A stretch of DNA of 64,000 nt from Hydractinia symbiolongicarpus (GCF_029227915.1 NC_079877.1:7566001-7630000), one strand, 5' to 3'; shown: positions 1 to 14,824, counted from the stretch's first letter. Notes: a model not told the origin generated them from the letters alone. Numbers and translations: made by a program.

Positions 1-174
1 AACATGTATTTAGTGATATTTTTCCGATATTACTAAGTTGTATCGCTTTCAACAGTGAAACGATTGACTGTGGGACTTAGTTGAACTGATTTTGGACTTT
101 GACCTTATAAATGTGATGAATGAGTCATTTTGACAACAAGAAATGACATTCTTCTTAGTTTGACATGATTGCTG

Positions 175-3100
175 GAACTCAGCGATTACACTGGGCGCTG
201 TGGTAACGCTTTATTTAAAAATTAAGATAAATAAGTCATTTTGTACTGTGGGACCAATCCTAGCCATTACCGCGCGCTGAAGAAATAGAGACAGTTTCAA
301 AACTACATTTCATTGACTTTCTAACGGTGTCAATCCGTTTGAGTTAGAACGGTTGCGTCACATAATCGTACCAGCATGTATTTAGTGATTTTCTTCCGAT
401 ATTACTAAGTTGTATCGCTTTCAACAGAGAAACGATTGACTGTGGGACTTAATTGAACTGATTTTGGGCTTTGACCTTATAAATGTAATAAATGAGCCAT
501 TTTGACTAGAAGAAATAACATTCTCCTTAATTTGACATGATTGCTGGAACTCAGCGATTACACTATGCGCTGTGGTAGCGCTCTGTTTAAAAGTTAAGAT
601 AAATAAGTCATTTATTACGGTGGAAAAAATCCTAGCCGTTATCGCACGCTGAAGAAATAGAGACAGTTTTAAAAACTACATTTCATTGACTTTCTAACGG
701 TGTCAATCCGTTTGAGTTAAAACGGTTGCGTCACATATTCGTACCAACATGTATTTAGTGATTTCCTTCCGATAATACTAGGTTGCATCGCTTTTAACTG
801 TGAAACGTTTGACTGTGCAACTTAATTGAACTGATTTTGAACTTTGACCTTATAAATGTTATAAGTGAGACAATTGGACACCAAGAAATACCATTCTTCT
901 TAATTTGACATGATTGGTGGAACTAAGCGTATAGACTGGACCCTGTGGTAGCGATTCATTTAAAAATTTAGATAAAGAAGTCATTTTTACTGTGGGACCA
1001 ATCCTAGCCGTTAACGCGCGCTGGAGATATAGAGATAGTTTCAAAAACTCCATTTCATTGACTTTCTAACGGTGTCAATCCGTTTGAGTTAGAACGGTTG
1101 CTTCACATAATCGTACCAACATGTATTTAGTGATTTTCTTCCGATATTACTAAGTTGTATCGCTTTCAACAGAGAAACGATTGACTGTGGCACTTAATTG
1201 AACTGATTTTTGACTTTGACCTTATAAATGTAATAAATGAGCCATTTTGACTAGAAGAAATAACATTCTCCTTAATTTGACATGATTGCTGGAACTCAGC
1301 GATTACACTGTGCGCTGTGGTAGCGCTTTGTTTAAAAGTTAAGATAAATAAGTCATTTATTACGGTGGAAACAATCCTAGCCGTTATCGCACGCTGAAGA
1401 AATAGAGACAGTTTCAAAAACTACATTTCATTGACTTTCTAACGGTGTCAATCCGTTTGAGTTAAAACGGTTGCGTCACATAATCGTACCAGCATGTATT
1501 TAGTGATTTTCTTCCGATATTACTAAGTTGTATCGCTTTCAACAGAGAAACGATTGACTGTGAGACTTAATTGAACTGATTTTGGACTTTGACCTTATAA
1601 ATGTAATAAATGAGCCATTATGACTAAAAGAAATAACATTCTCCTTAATTTGACATGATTGCTGGAACTCAGCGATTACACTGGGCGCTGTGGTAGCGCT
1701 TTGTTTAAAAGTTAAGATAAATAAGTCATTTATTACTGTGGAAACAATCCTAGCCGTTATCGCACCCTGAAGAAATAGAGACAGTTTCAAAAACTACATT
1801 TCATTGACTTTCTAACGGTGTCAATCCGTTTGAATTAAAACGGTTGCGTCACACATTCGTACCAACATGTATTTAGTGATATTTTTCCGATATTACTAAG
1901 TTGTATCGCTTTCAACAGTGAAACGATTGACTGTGGGACTTAGTTGAACTGATTTCGGACTTTGACCTTATAAATGTGATAAATGAGTCATTTTGACTAC
2001 AGGAAATGACATTCTCCTTAGTTTGACATGATTGATGGAACTCACCGATTACACTGGGCGCTGTGGTAACGCTTTGTTCAAAAGTTAAGATAAATAAGTC
2101 ATTTATTACGGTGGAAACAATCCTAGCCGTTATCGCACGCTGAAGAAATAGAGAAAGTTTTAAAAACTACATTTCATTGACTTTCTAACGGTGTCAATCC
2201 GTTTGAGTTAAAACGGTTGCGTCACATATTCGTACCAACATGTATTTAGTGATTTCCTTCCGATAATAAGAGGTTGCATCGCTTTTAACTGTGAAACGTT
2301 TGACTGTGCAACTTAATTGAACTGATTTTGAACTTTGACCTTATAAATGTTACAAGTGAGACAATTGGACACCAAGAAATACCATTCTTCTTAATTTGAC
2401 ATGATTGGTGGAACTAAGCGTATAGACTGGACCCTGTGGTAGCGCTTTGTTTAAAAGTTAAGATAAATAAGTCATTTATTACGGTGGAAACAATCCTAGC
2501 CGTTATCGCACGCTGAAGAAATAGAGACAGTTTTAAAAACTACATTTCATTGACTTTCTAACGGTGTCAATCCGTTTGAGTTAAAACGGTTGCGTCACAT
2601 ATTCGTACCAACATGTATTTAGTGATTTCCTTCCGATAATACTAGGTTGCATCGCTTTTAACTGTGAAACGTTTGACTGTGCGACTTAATTGAACTGATT
2701 TTGAACTTTGACCTTATAAATGTTATAAGTGAGACAATTGGACACCAAGAAATACCATTCTTCTTATTTTGACATGATTGGTGGAACTAAGCGTATAGAC
2801 TGGACCCTGTGGTAGCGATTCATTTAAAAATTTAGATAAAGAAGTCATTTTTACTGTGGGACCAATCCTAGCCGTTAGCGCGCGCTGAAGATATAGAGAT
2901 AGTTTCAAAAACTCCATTTCATTGACTTTCTAACGGTGTCAATCCCTTTGAGTTAGAACGGTTGCTTCACCTTATCGTACCAACATGTATTCAGTGATTT
3001 TCTTCCGATATTACTAAGTTGTATCGCTTTCAACAGAGAAACGATTGACTGTGGCACTTAATTGAGCTGATTTTTGACTTTGACCTTATAAATGTAATAA

Positions 3101-6100
3101 ATGAGCCATTTTGACTAGAAGAAATAACATTCTCCTTAATTTGACATGATTGCTGGAACTCAGCGATTACACTATGCGCTGTGGTAGCGCTTTGTTTAAA
3201 AGTTAAGATAAATAAGTCATTTATTACGGTGGAAACAATCCTACTCGTTATCGCACGCTGAAGAAATAGAGACAGTTTCAAAAACTACATTTCATTGACT
3301 TTCTAACGGTGTCAATCCGTTTGAGTTAAAACGGTTGCGTCACATAATCGTACCAGCATGTATTTAGTGATTTTCTTCCGATATTACTAAGTTGTATCGC
3401 TTTCAACAGAGAATTGATTGACTGTGAGACTTAATTGAACTGATTTTGGACTTTGACCTTATAAATGTAATAAATGAGCCATTATGACTAAAAGAAATAA
3501 CATTCTCCTTAATTTGACATGATTACTGGAACTCAGCGAATACACTGGGCGCTGTGGTAGCGCTTTGTTTAAAAGTTAAGATAAATAAGTCATTTATTAC
3601 TGTGGAAACAATTCTAGCCGTTATCGCAACCTGAAGAAATAGAAACAGTTTCAAAAACTACATTTCATTGACTTTCTAACGGTGTCACTCCGTTTGAATT
3701 AAAACGGTTGCGTCACACATTCGTACCAACATGTATTTAGTGATAATTTTCCGATATTACTAAGTTGTATCGCTTTCATCAGTGAAACGATTGACTGTGG
3801 GACTTAGTTGAACTGATTTCGGACTTTGACCTTATAAATGTGATAAATGAGTCATTTTGACTACAGGAAATGACATTCTTCTTAGTTTGACATGATTGAT
3901 GGAACTCACCGATTACACTGGGCGCTGTGGTAACGCTTTGTTTAAAAGTTAAGATAAATAAGTCATTTATTACGGTGGAAACAATCCTAGCCGTTATCGC
4001 ACGCTGAAGAAATAGAGACAGTTTCAAAAACTACATTTCATTGACTTTCTAACGGTGTCAATCCGGTTGAGTTAAAACGGTTGCGTCACATAATCGTACC
4101 AGCATGTATTTAGTGATTTTCTTCCGATATTACTAAGTTGTATCGCTTTCAACAGAGAAACGATTGACTGTGGGACTTAATTGAACTGATTTTGGCCTTT
4201 GACCTTATAAATGTAATAAATGAGCCATTGTGACTAGAAGAAATAACATTCTCCTTAATTTGACATGATTGCTGGAACTCAGCGATTACACTATGCGCTG
4301 TGGTAGCGCTTTGTTTACAAGTTAAGATAAATAAGTCATTTATTACGGTGGAAACAATCCTAGCCGTTATCGCACGCTGAAGAAATAGAGACAGTTTCAA
4401 AAACTACATTTCATTGACTTTCTAACGGTGTCAATCCGTTTGAGTTAAAACGGTTGCGTCACATAATCGTACCAGCATGTATTTAGTGATTTTCTTCCGA
4501 TATTACTAAGTTGTATCGCTTTCAACAGAGAAACGATTCACTGTGAGACTTAATTGAACTGATTTTGGACTTTGACCTTATAAATGTAATAAATGAGCCA
4601 TTATGACTAAAAGAAATAACATTCTCCTTAATTTGACATGATTGCTGGAACTCAGCGATTACAATGGGCGCTGTGGTAGCGCTTTGTTTAAAAGTTAAGA
4701 TAAATAAGTCATTTATTACTGTGGAAACAATCCTAGCCGTTATCGCACCCTGAAGAAATAGAAACAGTTTCAAAAACTACATTTCATTGACTTTCTAACG
4801 GTGTCACTCCGTTTGAATTAAAACGGTTGCGTCACACATTCGTACCAACATGTATTTAGTGATATTTTTCCGATATTACTAAGTTGTATCGCTTTCAACA
4901 GTGAAACGATTGACTGTGGGACTTAGTTGAACTGATTTTGGACTTTGACCTTATAAATGTGATAAATGAGTCATTTTGACTACAGGAAATGACATTCTTC
5001 TTAGTTTGACATGATTGATGGAACTCACCGATTACACTGGGCGCTGTGGTAACGCTTTGTTTAAAAGTTAAGATAAATAAGTCATTTATTACGGTGGAAA
5101 CAATCCTAGCCGTTATCGCACGCTGAAGAAATAGAGACAGTTTCAAAAACTACATTTCATTGACTTTCTAACGGTGTCAATCCGGTTGAGTTAAAACGGT
5201 TGCGTCACATAATCGTACCAGCATGTTCTTAGTGATTTTCTTCCGATATTACTAAGTTTTATCGCTTTCAACAGAGAAACGATTGACTGTGAGACTTAAT
5301 TGAACTGATTTTGGACTTTGACCTTATAAATGTAATAAATGAGCCATTATGACTAGAAGAAATAACATTCTCTTTAATTTGACATGATTGCTGGAACTCA
5401 GCGATTACACTGGGCGCTGTGGTAGCGCTTTGTTTAAAAGTTAAGATAAATAAGCATTTATTACTGTGGAAACAATCCTAGCCGTTATCGCACGCTGAAG
5501 AAATAGAGACAGTTTCAAAAACTACATTTCATTGACTTTCTAACGGTGTCAATCCGTTTGAGTTAAAACGGTTGCGTCACATATTCGTACCAACATGTAT
5601 TTAGAGATTTCCTTCCGATAATACTAAGTTGTATCGCTTTCAACAGTGAAACGATTGACTGTGGGACTTAGTTGAACTGATTTTAGACCTTGACCTTATA
5701 AATGTGATAAATGAGTCATTTTGACTACAAGAAATGACATTCTTCTTAGTTTGACATGATTGATGGAACTCACCAATTACACTGGGCGCTGTGGTAACGC
5801 TTTATTTAAAAATTTAGATAAATAAGTCATTTTGTACTGCGGGACCAATCCTAGCCGTTATCGCGCGCTGAAGAAATAGAGACAGTTTTAAAAACTACAT
5901 TTCATTGACTTTCTAACGGTGTCAATCCGTTTGAGTTAAAACGGTTGCGTCACATATTCGTTCCAACATGTATTTAGTGATTTCCTTCCGATAATACTAA
6001 GTTGTACCGCTATCAACAGTGAAACGATTGACTGTGGGACTTAGTTGAACTGATTTTAGACTTTGACCTTATAAATGTGATAAATGAGTCATTTTGACTA

Positions 6101-6625
6101 CAAGAAATGACATTCTTCTTAGTTTGACATGATTGATGGAACTCACCGATTACACTGGGCGCTGTGGTAACGCTTTATTAAAAAATTTAGATAAATAAGT
6201 CATTTTGTACTGTAGGACCAATCCTAGCCGTTATCGCGCGCAGAAGAAATAGAGACAGTTTTAAAAACTACATTTCATTGACTTTCTAACGGTGTCAATC
6301 CGTTTGACTTACAAAGCTTGCGTCACATAATCGTACCAACATGTATTTAGTGATTTTCTTCCGATATTACTAAGTTGCATCGCTTTCAACAGTTAAACGA
6401 TTGACTGTGGGACTTAATTGAACTGATTTTGGACTTTGACCTTATAAATGTGATTGATGCGCCAATTGGTCTCCAAGGAATAACATTCTTCTTAATTTGA
6501 CATGATTGCTGGAATTCAGCGGTTACATTAGGCTCTACGGTAGCGCTTTATTTAAAAATTTAGATAAATAAGATTTTCTTACTGTGGGACCAATCCTGGC
6601 CGTTACCATGCGCTGAAGAAATAGA
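175..6625 (+). repeat. Large satellite segment, copy 1 of a duplication
   Basis: This stretch of about 17 monomers matches 9119-14824 base for base apart from scattered substitutions. The spacing is 8944 bp for 175-745 and 8199 bp for 1494-6625. The difference of 745 bp is exactly two monomers, so copy 1 carries two extra monomers (about 745-1494) or copy 2 lost them. Reading 1494-6625 against 9693-14824 by eye I noted roughly eight single-base differences, for example 2945 c versus 11144 g, 3539 a versus 11738 t, and 5839 c versus 14038 t. That makes it a very recent duplication. The boundaries are approximate. Confidence 0.85.
4424..4453. other. Conserved inverted-repeat core of the monomer (example copy)
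   Basis: This stretch reads AACGG, seven bases, CCGTTT, six bases, AAACGG. The right pair forms a perfect 6 bp inverted repeat with a 6-base spacer (4436-4453), and the left pair forms a 5 bp inverted repeat with a 7-base spacer. The CCGTT/AACGG pair is kept in most monomers, including class B ones where the first half-site has become GGCGG. The AACGG word resembles Myb-type recognition sites (YAACKG), so this could be a bound site. That is inference, and the motif is short. Confidence 0.35.
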
Positions 6626-7369
6626 GACAGTTTTAAAAACTACATTTCATTGACTTTCTAACGGTGTCAATCCGTTTGAGTTAAAACGGTTGCGTCACAT
6701 ATTCGTTCCAACATGTATTTAGTGATTTCCTTCCGATAATACTAAGTTGTACCGCTATCAACAGTGAAACGATTGACTGTGGGACTTAGTTGAACTGATT
6801 TTAGACTTTGACCTTATAAATGTGATAAATGAGTCATTTTGACTACAAGAAATGACATTCTTCTTAGTTTGACATGATTGATGGAACTCACCGATTACAC
6901 TGGGCGCTGTGGTAACGCTTTATTAAAAAATTTAGATAAATAAGTCATTTTGTACTGTAGGACCAATCCTAGCCGTTATCGCGCGCAGAAGAAATAGAGA
7001 CAGTTTTAAAAACTACATTTCATTGACTTTCTAACGGTGTCAATCCGTTTGACTTACAAAGCTTGCGTCACATAATCGTACCAACATGTATTTAGTGATT
7101 TTCTTCCGATATTACTAAGTTGCATCGCTTTCAACAGTTAAACGATTGACTGTGGGACTTAATTGAACTGATTTTGGACTTTGACCTTATAAATGTGATT
7201 GATGCGCCAATTGGTCTCCAAGGAATAACATTCTTCTTAATTTGACATGATTGCTGGAATTCAGCGGTTACATTAGGCTCTACGGTAGCGCTTTATTTAA
7301 AAATTTAGATAAATAAGATTTTCTTACTGTGGGACCAATCCTGGCCGTTACCATGCGCTGAAGAAATAA
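5880..7369 (+). repeat. Tandem duplication of a 745 bp dimer
   Basis: Two successive 745 bp units (about 5880-6624 and 6625-7369) each hold two different monomers. The pair is marked by the rare words gcgcgcagaag (6236 and 6981 onward), cttacaaagcttgcgtc and tcaacagttaaacgattg. The second monomer of each unit is class B (gcgccaattggtctccaagg). The copies look identical or nearly so by eye. Confidence 0.8.
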
Positions 7370-9350
7370 AGACATTCTTAAAAACTACATTTCATTGATT
7401 TCTTGGCGGTATAATTCCGTTTGAGTTACAACGGTTGCATCACATATTCGTACCAACATGTATTTAGTGATTTCCTTCCGATATTACTAAGTTGTATCGC
7501 TTTCAACAGTGAAACGATTGACCGTGGGAATTAATTCAACTGATTCTGGACTGTGACCTTATAAATGTGATTAATGCGCCGATTGGTCTCCAAGGAATAA
7601 CATTCTTCTTAATTTGATATGATTGCTGGAACTCAGCGATTACACTGGGCGCTGTGGTAACGCTTTATTTAAAAATTAAGATAAATAAGTCATTTTGTAC
7701 TGTGGGACCAATCCTAGCCGTTACCGCGCGCTGAAGAAATAGAGACAGTTTCAAAACTACATTTCATTGACTTTCTAACGGTGTCAATCCGTTTGAGTTA
7801 GAACGGTTGCGTCACATAATCGTACCAGCATGTATTTAGTGATTTTCTTCCGATATTACTAAGTTGTATCGCTTTCAACAGTGAAACGATTGACTGTGGG
7901 ACTTAGTTGAACTGATTTTAGACCTTGACCTTATAAATGTGATAAATGAGTCATTTTGACTACAAGAAATGACATTCTTCTTAGTTTGACATGATTGATG
8001 GAACTCACCAATTACACTGGGCGCTGTGGTAACGCTTTATTTAAAAATTTAGATAAATAAGTCATTTTGTACTGTGGGACCAATCCTAGCCGTTATCGCG
8101 CGCTGAAGAAATAGAGACAGTTTTAAAAACTACATTTCATTGACTTTCTAACGGTGTCAATCCGTTTGAGTTAAAACGGTTGCGTCACATATTCGTTCCA
8201 ACATGTATTTAGTGATTTCCTTCCGATAATACTAAGTTGTACCGCTATCAACAGTGAAACGATTGACTGTGGGACTTAGTTGAACTGATTTTAGACTTTG
8301 ACCTTATAAATGTGATAAATGAGTCATTTTGACTACAAGAAATGACATTCTTCTTAGTTTGACATGATTGATGGAACTCACCGATTACACTGGGCGCTGT
8401 GGTAACGCTTTATTAAAAAATTTAGATAAATAAGTCATTTTGTACTGTAGGACCAATCCTAGCCGTTATCGCGCGCAGAAGAAATAGAGACAGTTTTAAA
8501 AACTACATTTCATTGACTTTCTAACGGTGTCAATCCGTTTGACTTACAAAGCTTGCGTCACATAATCGTACCAACATGTATTTAGTGATTTTCTTCCGAT
8601 ATTACTAAGTTGCATCGCTTTCAACAGTTAAACGATTGACTGTGGGACTTAATTGAACTGATTTTGGACTTTGACCTTATAAATGTGATTGATGCGCCAA
8701 TTGGTCTCCAAGGAATAACATTCTTCTTAATTTGACATGATTGCTGGAATTCAGCGGTTACATTAGGCTCTACGGTAGCGCTTTATTTAAAAATTTAGAT
8801 AAATAAGATTTTCTTACTGTGGGACCAATCCTGGCCGTTACCATGCGCTGAAGAAATAAAGACATTCTTAAAAACTACATTTCATTGATTTCTTGGCGGT
8901 ATAATTCCGTTTGAGTTACAACGGTTGCATCACATATTCGTACCAACATGTATTTAGTGATTTCCTTCCGATATTACTAAGTTGTATCGCTTTCAACAGT
9001 GAAACGATTGACCGTGGGAATTAATTCAACTGATTCTGGACTGTGACCTTATAAATGTGATTAATGCGCCGATTGGTCTCCAAGGAATAACATTCTTCTT
9101 AATTTGATATGATTGCTGGAACTCAGCGATTACACTGGGCGCTGTGGTAACGCTTTATTTAAAAATTAAGATAAATAAGTCATTTTGTACTGTGGGACCA
9201 ATCCTAGCCGTTACCGCGCGCTGAAGAAATAGAGACAGTTTCAAAACTACATTTCATTGACTTTCTAACGGTGTCAATCCGTTTGAGTTAGAACGGTTGC
9301 GTCACATAATCGTACCAGCATGTATTTAGTGATTTTCTTCCGATATTACT
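6612..9350 (+). repeat. Tandem four-monomer block, 1490 bp spacing
   Basis: About 1250 bp from 6612 to 7860 recurs at 8102-9350 at an offset of 1490 bp, four monomers. The marker words gcgcgcagaag (6981 and 8471), acaaagcttgcgtc and ataaagacattcttaaaaac recur at this spacing. The intervening stretch (about 7860-8100) continues as normal satellite that matches 5.6-5.9 kb more closely. The block is therefore a mosaic of exchanges rather than a simple tandem copy. Confidence 0.75.
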
Positions 9351-12300
9351 AAGTTGTATCGCTTTCAACAGAGAAACGATTGACTGTGGGACTTAATTGA
9401 ACTGATTTTGGGCTTTGACCTTATAAATGTAATAAATGAGCCATTTTGACTAGAAGAAATAACATTCTCCTTAATTTGACATGATTGCTGGAACTCAGCG
9501 ATTACACTATGCGCTGTGGTAGCGCTCTGTTTAAAAGTTAAGATAAATAAGTCATTTATTACGGTGGAAAAAATCCTAGCCGTTATCGCACGCTGAAGAA
9601 ATAGAGACAGTTTTAAAAACTACATTTCATTGACTTTCTAACGGTGTCAATCCGTTTGAGTTAAAACGGTTGCGTCACATATTCGTACCAACATGTATTT
9701 AGTGATTTTCTTCCGATATTACTAAGTTGTATCGCTTTCAACAGAGAAACGATTGACTGTGAGACTTAATTGAACTGATTTTGGATTTTGACCTTATAAA
9801 TGTAATAAATGAGCCATTATGACTAAAAGAAATAACATTCTCCTTAATTTGACATGATTGCTGGAACTCAGCGATTACACTGGGCGCTGTGGTAGCGCTT
9901 TGTTTAAAAGTTAAGATAAATAAGTCATTTATTACTGTGGAAACAATCCTAGCCGTTATCGCACCCTGAAGAAATAGAGACAGTTTCAAAAACTACATTT
10001 CATTGACTTTCTAACGGTGTCAATCCGTTTGAATTAAAACGGTTGCGTCACACATTCGTACCAACATGTATTTAGTGATATTTTTCCGATATTACTAAGT
10101 TGTATCGCTTTCAACAGTGAAACGATTGACTGTGGGACTTAGTTGAACTGATTTCGGACTTTGACCTTATAAATGTGATAAATGAGTCATTTTGACTACA
10201 GGAAATGACATTCTCCTTAGTTTGACATGATTGATGGAACTCACCGATTACACTGGGCGCTGTGGTAACGCTTTGTTCAAAAGTTAAGATAAATAAGTCA
10301 TTTATTACGGTGGAAACAATCCTAGCCGTTATCGCACGCTGAAGAAATAGAGACAGTTTTAAAAACTACATTTCATTGACTTTCTAACGGTGTCAATCCG
10401 TTTGAGTTAAAACGGTTGCGTCACATATTCGTACCAACATGTATTTAGTGATTTCCTTCCGATAATAAGAGGTTGCATCGCTTTTAACTGTGAAACGTTT
10501 GACTGTGCAACTTAATTGAACTGATTTTGAACTTTGACCTTATAAATGTTATAAGTGAGACAATTGGACACCAAGAAATACCATTCTTCTTAATTTGACA
10601 TGATTGGTGGAACTAAGCGTATAGACTGGACCCTGTGGTAGCGCTTTGTTTAAAAGTTAAGATAAATAAGTCATTTATTACGGTGGAAACAATCCTAGCC
10701 GTTATCGCACGCTGAAGAAATAGAGACAGTTTTAAAAACTACATTTCATTGACTTTCTAACGGTGTCAATCCGTTTGAGTTAAAACGGTTGCGTCACATA
10801 TTCGTACCAACATGTATTTAGTGATTTCCTTCCGATAATACTAGGTTGCATCGCTTTTAACTGTGAAACGTTTGACTGTGCGACTTAATTGAACTGATTT
10901 TGAACTTTGACCTTATAAATGTTATAAGTGAGACAATTGGACACCAAGAAATACCATTCTTCTTATTTTGACATGATTGGTGGAACTAAGCGTATAGACT
11001 GGACCCTGTGGTAGCGATTCATTTAAAAATTTAGATAAAGAAGTCATTTTTACTGTGGGACCAATCCTAGCCGTTAGCGCGCGCTGAAGATATAGAGATA
11101 GTTTCAAAAACTCCATTTCATTGACTTTCTAACGGTGTCAATCCGTTTGAGTTAGAACGGTTGCTTCACCTTATCGTACCAACATGTATTCAGTGATTTT
11201 CTTCCGATATTACTAAGTTGTATCGCTTTCAACAGAGAAACGATTGACTGTGGCACTTAATTGAGCTGATTTTTGACTTTGACCTTATAAATGTAATAAA
11301 TGAGCCATTTTGACTAGAAGAAATAACATTCTCCTTAATTTGACATGATTGCTGGAACTCAGCGATTACACTATGCGCTGTGGTAGCGCTTTGTTTAAAA
11401 GTTAAGATAAATAAGTCATTTATTACGGTGGAAACAATCCTACTCGTTATCGCACGCTGAAGAAATAGAGACAGTTTCAAAAACTACATTTCATTGACTT
11501 TCTAACGGTGTCAATCCGTTTGAGTTAAAACGGTTGCGTCACATAATCGTACCAGCATGTATTTAGTGATTTTCTTCCGATATTACTAAGTTGTATCGCT
11601 TTCAACAGAGAATTGATTGACTGTGAGACTTAATTGAACTGATTTTGGACTTTGACCTTATAAATGTAATAAATGAGCCATTATGACTAAAAGAAATAAC
11701 ATTCTCCTTAATTTGACATGATTACTGGAACTCAGCGATTACACTGGGCGCTGTGGTAGCGCTTTGTTTAAAAGTTAAGATAAATAAGTCATTTATTACT
11801 GTGGAAACAATTCTAGCCGTTATCGCAACCTGAAGAAATAGAAACAGTTTCAAAAACTACATTTCATTGACTTTCTAACGGTGTCACTCCGTTTGAATTA
11901 AAACGGTTGCGTCACACATTCGTACCAACATGTATTTAGTGATAATTTTCCGATATTACTAAGTTGTATCGCTTTCATCAGTGAAACGATTGACTGTGGG
12001 ACTTAGTTGAACTGATTTCGGACTTTGACCTTATAAATGTGATAAATGAGTCATTTTGACTACAGGAAATGACATTGTTCTTAGTTTGACATGATTGATG
12101 GAACTCACCGATTACACTGGGCGCTGTGGTAACGCTTTGTTTAAAAGTTAAGATAAATAAGTCATTTATTACGGTGGAAACAATCCTAGCCGTTATCGCA
12201 CGCTGAAGAAATAGAGACAGTTTCAAAAACTACATTTCATTGACTTTCTAACGGTGTCAATCCGGTTGAGTTAAAACGGTTGCGTCACATAATCGTACCA

Positions 12301-14824
12301 GCATGTATTTAGTGATTTTCTTCCGATATTACTAAGTTGTATCGCTTTCAACAGAGAAACGATTGACTGTGGGACTTAATTGAACTGATTTTGGCCTTTG
12401 ACCTTATAAATGTAATAAATGAGCCATTGTGACTAGAAGAAATAACATTCTCCTTAATTTGACATGATTGCTGGAACTCAGCGATTACACTATGCGCTGT
12501 GGTAGCGCTTTGTTTACAAGTTAAGATAAATAAGTCATTTATTACGGTGGAAACAATCCTAGCCGTTATCGCACGCTGAAGAAATAGAGACAGTTTCAAA
12601 AACTACATTTCATTGACTTTCTAACGGTGTCAATCCGTTTGAGTTAAAACGGTTGCGTCACATAATCGTACCAGCATGTATTTAGTGATTTTCTTCCGAT
12701 ATTACTAAGTTGTATCGCTTTCAACAGAGAAACGATTCACTGTGAGACTTAATTGAACTGATTTTGGACTTTGACCTTATAAATGTAATAAATGAGCCAT
12801 TATGACTAAAAGAAATAACATTCTCCTTAATTTGACATGATTGCTGGAACTCAGCGATTACAATGGGCGCTGTGGTAGCGCTTTGTTTAAAAGTTAAGAT
12901 AAATAAGTCATTTATTACTGTGGAAACAATCCTAGCCGTTATCGCACCCTGAAGAAATAGAAACAGTTTCAAAAACTACATTTCATTGACTTTCTAACGG
13001 TGTCACTCCGTTTGAATTAAAACGGTTGCGTCACACATTCGTACCAACATGTATTTAGTGATATTTTTCCGATATTACTAAGTTGTATCGCTTTCAACAG
13101 TGAAACGATTGACTGTGGGACTTAGTTGAACTGATTTTGGACTTTGACCTTATAAATGTGATAAATGAGTCATTTTGACTACAGGAAATGACATTCTTCT
13201 TAGTTTGACATGATTGATGGAACTCACCGATTACACTGGGCGCTGTGGTAACGCTTTGTTTAAAAGTTAAGATAAATAAGTCATTTATTACGGTGGAAAC
13301 AATCCTAGCCGTTATCGCACGCTGAAGAAATAGAGACAGTTTCAAAAACTACATTTCATTGACTTTCTAACGGTGTCAATCCGGTTGAGTTAAAACGGTT
13401 GCGTCACATAATCGTACCAGCATGTTCTTAGTGATTTTCTTCCGATATTACTAAGTTTTATCGCTTTCAACAGAGAAACGATTGACTGTGAGACTTAATT
13501 GAACTGATTTTGGACTTTGACCTTATAAATGTAATAAATGAGCCATTATGACTAGAAGAAATAACATTCTCTTTAATTTGACATGATTGCTGGAACTCAG
13601 CGATTACACTGGGCGCTGTGGTAGCGCTTTGTTTAAAAGTTAAGATAAATAAGCATTTATTACTGTGGAAACAATCCTAGCCGTTATCGCACGCTGAAGA
13701 AATAGAGACAGTTTCAAAAACTACATTTCATTGACTTTCTAACGGTGTCAATCCGTTTGAGTTAAAACGGTTGCGTCACATATTCGTACCAACATGTATT
13801 TAGAGATTTCCTTCCGATAATACTAAGTTGTATCGCTTTCAACAGTGAAACGATTGACTGTGGGACTTAGTTGAACTGATTTTAGACCTTGACCTTATAA
13901 ATGTGATAAATGAGTCATTTTGACTACAAGAAATGACATTCTTCTTAGTTTGACATGATTGATGGAACTCACCAATTACACTGGGCGCTGTGGTAACGCT
14001 TTATTTAAAAATTTAGATAAATAAGTCATTTTGTACTGTGGGACCAATCCTAGCCGTTATCGCGCGCTGAAGAAATAGAGACAGTTTTAAAAACTACATT
14101 TCATTGACTTTCTAACGGTGTCAATCCGTTTGAGTTAAAACGGTTGCGTCACATATTCGTTCCAACATGTATTTAGTGATTTCCTTCCGATAATACTAAG
14201 TTGTACCGCTATCAACAGTGAAACGATTGACTGTGGGACTTAGTTGAACTGATTTTAGACTTTGACCTTATAAATGTGATAAATGAGTCATTTTGACTAC
14301 AAGAAATGACATTCTTCTTAGTTTGACATGATTGATGGAACTCACCGATTACACTGGGCGCTGTGGTAACGCTTTATTAAAAAATTTAGATAAATAAGTC
14401 ATTTTGTACTGTAGGACCAATCCTAGCCGTTATCGCGCGCAGAAGAAATAGAGACAGTTTTAAAAACTACATTTCATTGACTTTCTAACGGTGTCAATCC
14501 GTTTGACTTACAAAGCTTGCGTCACATAATCGTACCAACATGTATTTAGTGATTTTCTTCCGATATTACTAAGTTGCATCGCTTTCAACAGTTAAACGAT
14601 TGACTGTGGGACTTAATTGAACTGATTTTGGACTTTGACCTTATAAATGTGATTGATGCGCCAATTGGTCTCCAAGGAATAACATTCTTCTTAATTTGAC
14701 ATGATTGCTGGAATTCAGCGGTTACATTAGGCTCTGCGGTAGCGCTTTATTTAAAAATTTAGATAAATAAGATTTTCTTACTGTGGGACCAATCCTGGCC
14801 GTTACCATGCGCTGAAGAAATAAA
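9119..14824 (+). repeat. Large satellite segment, copy 2 of a duplication
   Basis: This is the partner of 175-6625. It begins in a monomer reading tcagcgattacactgggcgctgtggtaac. At about 9693 it passes straight into the equivalent of position 1494, skipping two monomers present in copy 1. It then runs colinearly with copy 1 until about 14824, where copy 1 switches into an internal 745 bp duplication. Its last 2 kb also forms the first unit of the 2608 bp higher-order repeat. Confidence 0.85.

Noticed and set aside
5880-7369. Tandem 745 bp copies as an assembly artefact
   Set aside because: This cannot be excluded from sequence, but similar near-identical units at different periods occur throughout the window, which fits real satellite homogenisation. 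Read coverage would decide.
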